16,378 nt of DNA from Caldisericaceae bacterium (GTDB taxonomy: Bacteria; Caldisericota; Caldisericia; Caldisericales; Caldisericaceae). Below are positions 15,463 through 16,378 of this stretch, in pieces. The number at the start of each line of letters is the position of its first letter. The stretch's first letter is position 1. The notes beneath the pieces were generated by a model. The model saw only the letters and a program-made list of their open reading frames with translations, was not told the origin of the DNA and searched no databases. Both the position numbers and the translations under genes were made by a program. Location of the stretch: positions 1 through 16,378 of the forward strand of contig JALSNB010000080.1 in the NCBI GenBank assembly GCA_026987225.1, in the 5' to 3' direction.

Positions 15463-16068
15463 CTATTTCTCACCTCCGCTTACACTATCGGAACGTTTGA
15501 TAATCCTGTCGATTATACCGTATTCTTTTGCATCTTCCGGGCTCATGTAAAAATCTCTTTCCGTATCTCTTTGAACTTTTTCAATCGGTTGTCCCGTATG
15601 GAAAGAAATGATTTCATTGCCCATACGTTTAATTCTCAAAATTTCTTTTGCCTGTATTTCAACATCGGTTGCCTGTCCCTGCGCACCACCCCAAGGCTGG
15701 TGAATCATAATCCTCGAATGCGGAAGTGCAAAACGTTTGCCTTTCTCTCCGGCAGCAAGAAGTATCGCAGCAAGCGAAGCAGCCTGACCGAGGCATATCG
15801 TAGATACGGGTGCTTTTATATACTGCATCGTATCGTAAATTGCCATTCCGGGGATCACTTCACCGCCCGGACTGTTAATGTAAAGATAAATATCGGCCGT
15901 CGGATCCTGTGCTTCCAAAAACAGCATCTCTGCAACAATCAGATCCGCTATTTCACCTTGTATTTCGCCGGTCAAAAAAATAATTCTATCCTTTAAAAGC
16001 CGAGAAAAAATATCGTAACTTCTTTCTCCCCTTCCTGTTTGTTCTATAACGAACGGAACTATCGGCAT
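15463..16068 (-). CDS. clpP: ATP-dependent Clp protease proteolytic subunit ClpP
   Basis: Serine peptidase of family S14. It forms the double-heptamer chamber that degrades proteins unfolded and fed in by ClpX in the cytoplasm. It is 201 residues long, normal for the family. The catalytic triad is intact and at standard numbering: Ser98 in GQAASLAAILLAAG, His123 in RIMIHQPWGGAQGQ, and Asp172 in ERDFYMSPEDA. The oxyanion-side glycine pair is in NSPGGEVIPG (65-74). The N-terminus (MPIVPFVIEQTGRGERSYDI) matches the usual short axial-loop start, so the ATG at 16068 is well placed, with AAGGAG upstream. The gene follows tig by 2 bases and abuts clpX, whose ribosome-binding site sits in the last clpP codons. 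Confidence 0.98.
   Translation of the reverse strand: MPIVPFVIEQTGRGERSYDIFSRLLKDRIIFLTGEIQGEIADLIVAEMLFLEAQDPTADIYLYINSPGGEVIPGMAIYDTMQYIKAPVSTICLGQAASLAAILLAAGEKGKRFALPHSRIMIHQPWGGAQGQATDVEIQAKEILRIKRMGNEIISFHTGQPIEKVQRDTERDFYMSPEDAKEYGIIDRIIKRSDSVSGGEK
15471..15477 (-). promoter_or_regulatory. Ribosome-binding site deciding the clpX start
   Basis: GGAGGTG, a full match to the anti-Shine-Dalgarno sequence, lies inside the last codons of clpP. It is 9 bases before a TTG at 15461. It overlaps the GTG at 15473, the first possible start in the same frame, so it cannot serve that GTG. The site therefore favours the TTG. Confidence 0.65.
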
Positions 16069-16070
16069 AA

Positions 16071-16378
16071 TTAATCATCTCCTTCTTCTTTAATTATAGC
16101 ACGTTCCTTCAGGAAAGAAATTACTTTCTTTCTAAGAATCTGATCCTCGATAACATTTCTTATATTGTCATTAATTTTTACACGCCCTTTATCCAATCCC
16201 TGATCCTTTAAGAATCTGTCAAATTCTTCTTGTATCTCTTTATCTTCCACTTTTATATCGTTCTGTTTTATTATCGCCTGAATAATTAAATCTCTCTTTA
16301 TATCCGTTATAACTCCTTCTCTTACATCCTTTTCAAAATCTTCCATTGTTTTTTTCTCTGAGGCAAGGAGATCTTCTA
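16071..16378 (-). CDS. tig: Trigger factor, C-terminal end only (partial)
   Basis: Only the last 101 whole codons are in the window; the frame is open to the right edge, so the ATG at 16346 is internal and not the real start. Trigger factor is the ribosome-bound chaperone and peptidyl-prolyl isomerase that meets nascent chains at the exit tunnel. What is visible is a charged, helical tail with a segment resembling the family's C-terminal chaperone arm (DIKRDLIIQAIIKQNDIKVE, followed by KEIQEEF and a final helix ending FLKERAIIKEE). The ribosome-binding and PPIase domains lie outside. Identification rests on this helical pattern plus the classical tig-clpP-clpX-lon order; the tail alone would be weak evidence. 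The stop codon is 2 bases from the clpP start, and the clpP ribosome-binding site lies inside the last codons. Confidence 0.85.
   Translation of the reverse strand, partial: EDLLASEKKTMEDFEKDVREGVITDIKRDLIIQAIIKQNDIKVEDKEIQEEFDRFLKDQGLDKGRVKINDNIRNVIEDQILRKKVISFLKERAIIKEEGDD
16093..16121 (-). promoter_or_regulatory. Candidate clpP promoter with extended -10, inside the end of tig
   Basis: On the minus strand TGCTATAAT lies at 16101-16093, a perfect extended -10 (TG-N-TATAAT). The -35 region around 16115-16121 is poor. Initiation would fall near 16086, giving a leader of about 18 bases that still contains the AAGGAG ribosome-binding site for clpP at about 16083-16078. It would let clpP-clpX-lon be expressed apart from tig. 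This is a sequence match only; AT-rich coding DNA gives such matches by chance. I saw no CtsR-type or CIRCE operator beside it. Confidence 0.4.

Noticed and set aside
1..16378. CRISPR arrays, insertion sequences, tRNA or rRNA genes, riboswitches
   Set aside because: Coding genes fill nearly the whole window. The gaps are under 50 bases and hold only promoter-like and ribosome-binding sequences. No direct repeat series or transposase is visible.

Overview
The window is a dense block of bacterial housekeeping genes. All seventeen genes lie on the minus strand, so transcription runs from base 16378 down to base 1. I see no mobile element, CRISPR array, rRNA or tRNA gene, and no gene-free stretch longer than about 50 bases. 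The DNA is AT-rich, ribosome-binding sites are mostly GGAGG-type, and GTG and TTG starts occur. RNase Y, RecX, a RodZ-type anchored HTH protein, HflX, a YvlD-like protein and a CvpA-like protein together suggest a Gram-positive-like or deep-branching thermophile-type bacterium (Firmicutes, Thermotogae, Caldisericota or similar). I cannot name the phylum from sequence alone.

In transcription order: (1) A proteostasis block, the 3' end of trigger factor (tig), then clpP, clpX and lon: chaperone, ClpXP protease and Lon protease. (2) A RodZ-like membrane HTH protein, rimO (methylthiolation of ribosomal protein S12) and thpR (RNA 2',3'-cyclic phosphodiesterase/ligase family). (3) The DNA repair and RNA decay block recA, recX, rny and uvrC. 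(4) A small four-helix membrane protein of the YvlD/holin-4 type, the ribosome-associated GTPase hflX, and a CvpA-type membrane protein. (5) The last two dedicated queuosine steps, queA and tgt. (6) The first 27 codons of an unidentified gene running off the left edge.

Most neighbours overlap or are separated by fewer than 13 bases (ATGA at rimO/thpR and cvpA/queA, TAATG at rodZ/rimO, a 47-base overlap at recA/recX). The block therefore probably behaves as one or a few long operons. Four internal promoter candidates are visible: an extended -10 inside the end of tig before clpP, one at the thpR stop before recA, one at the hflX stop before cvpA, and a weak one before the leftmost gene. The cvpA candidate puts its -10 only 7 bases from the ATG and would make a leaderless mRNA.

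Nothing here looks like an undescribed system. The best leads are a UvrC that stops exactly where its C-terminal helix-hairpin-helix domain should begin, the possible leaderless promoter for cvpA-queA-tgt, and the recA/recX overlap with a small hairpin at the recA stop codon.
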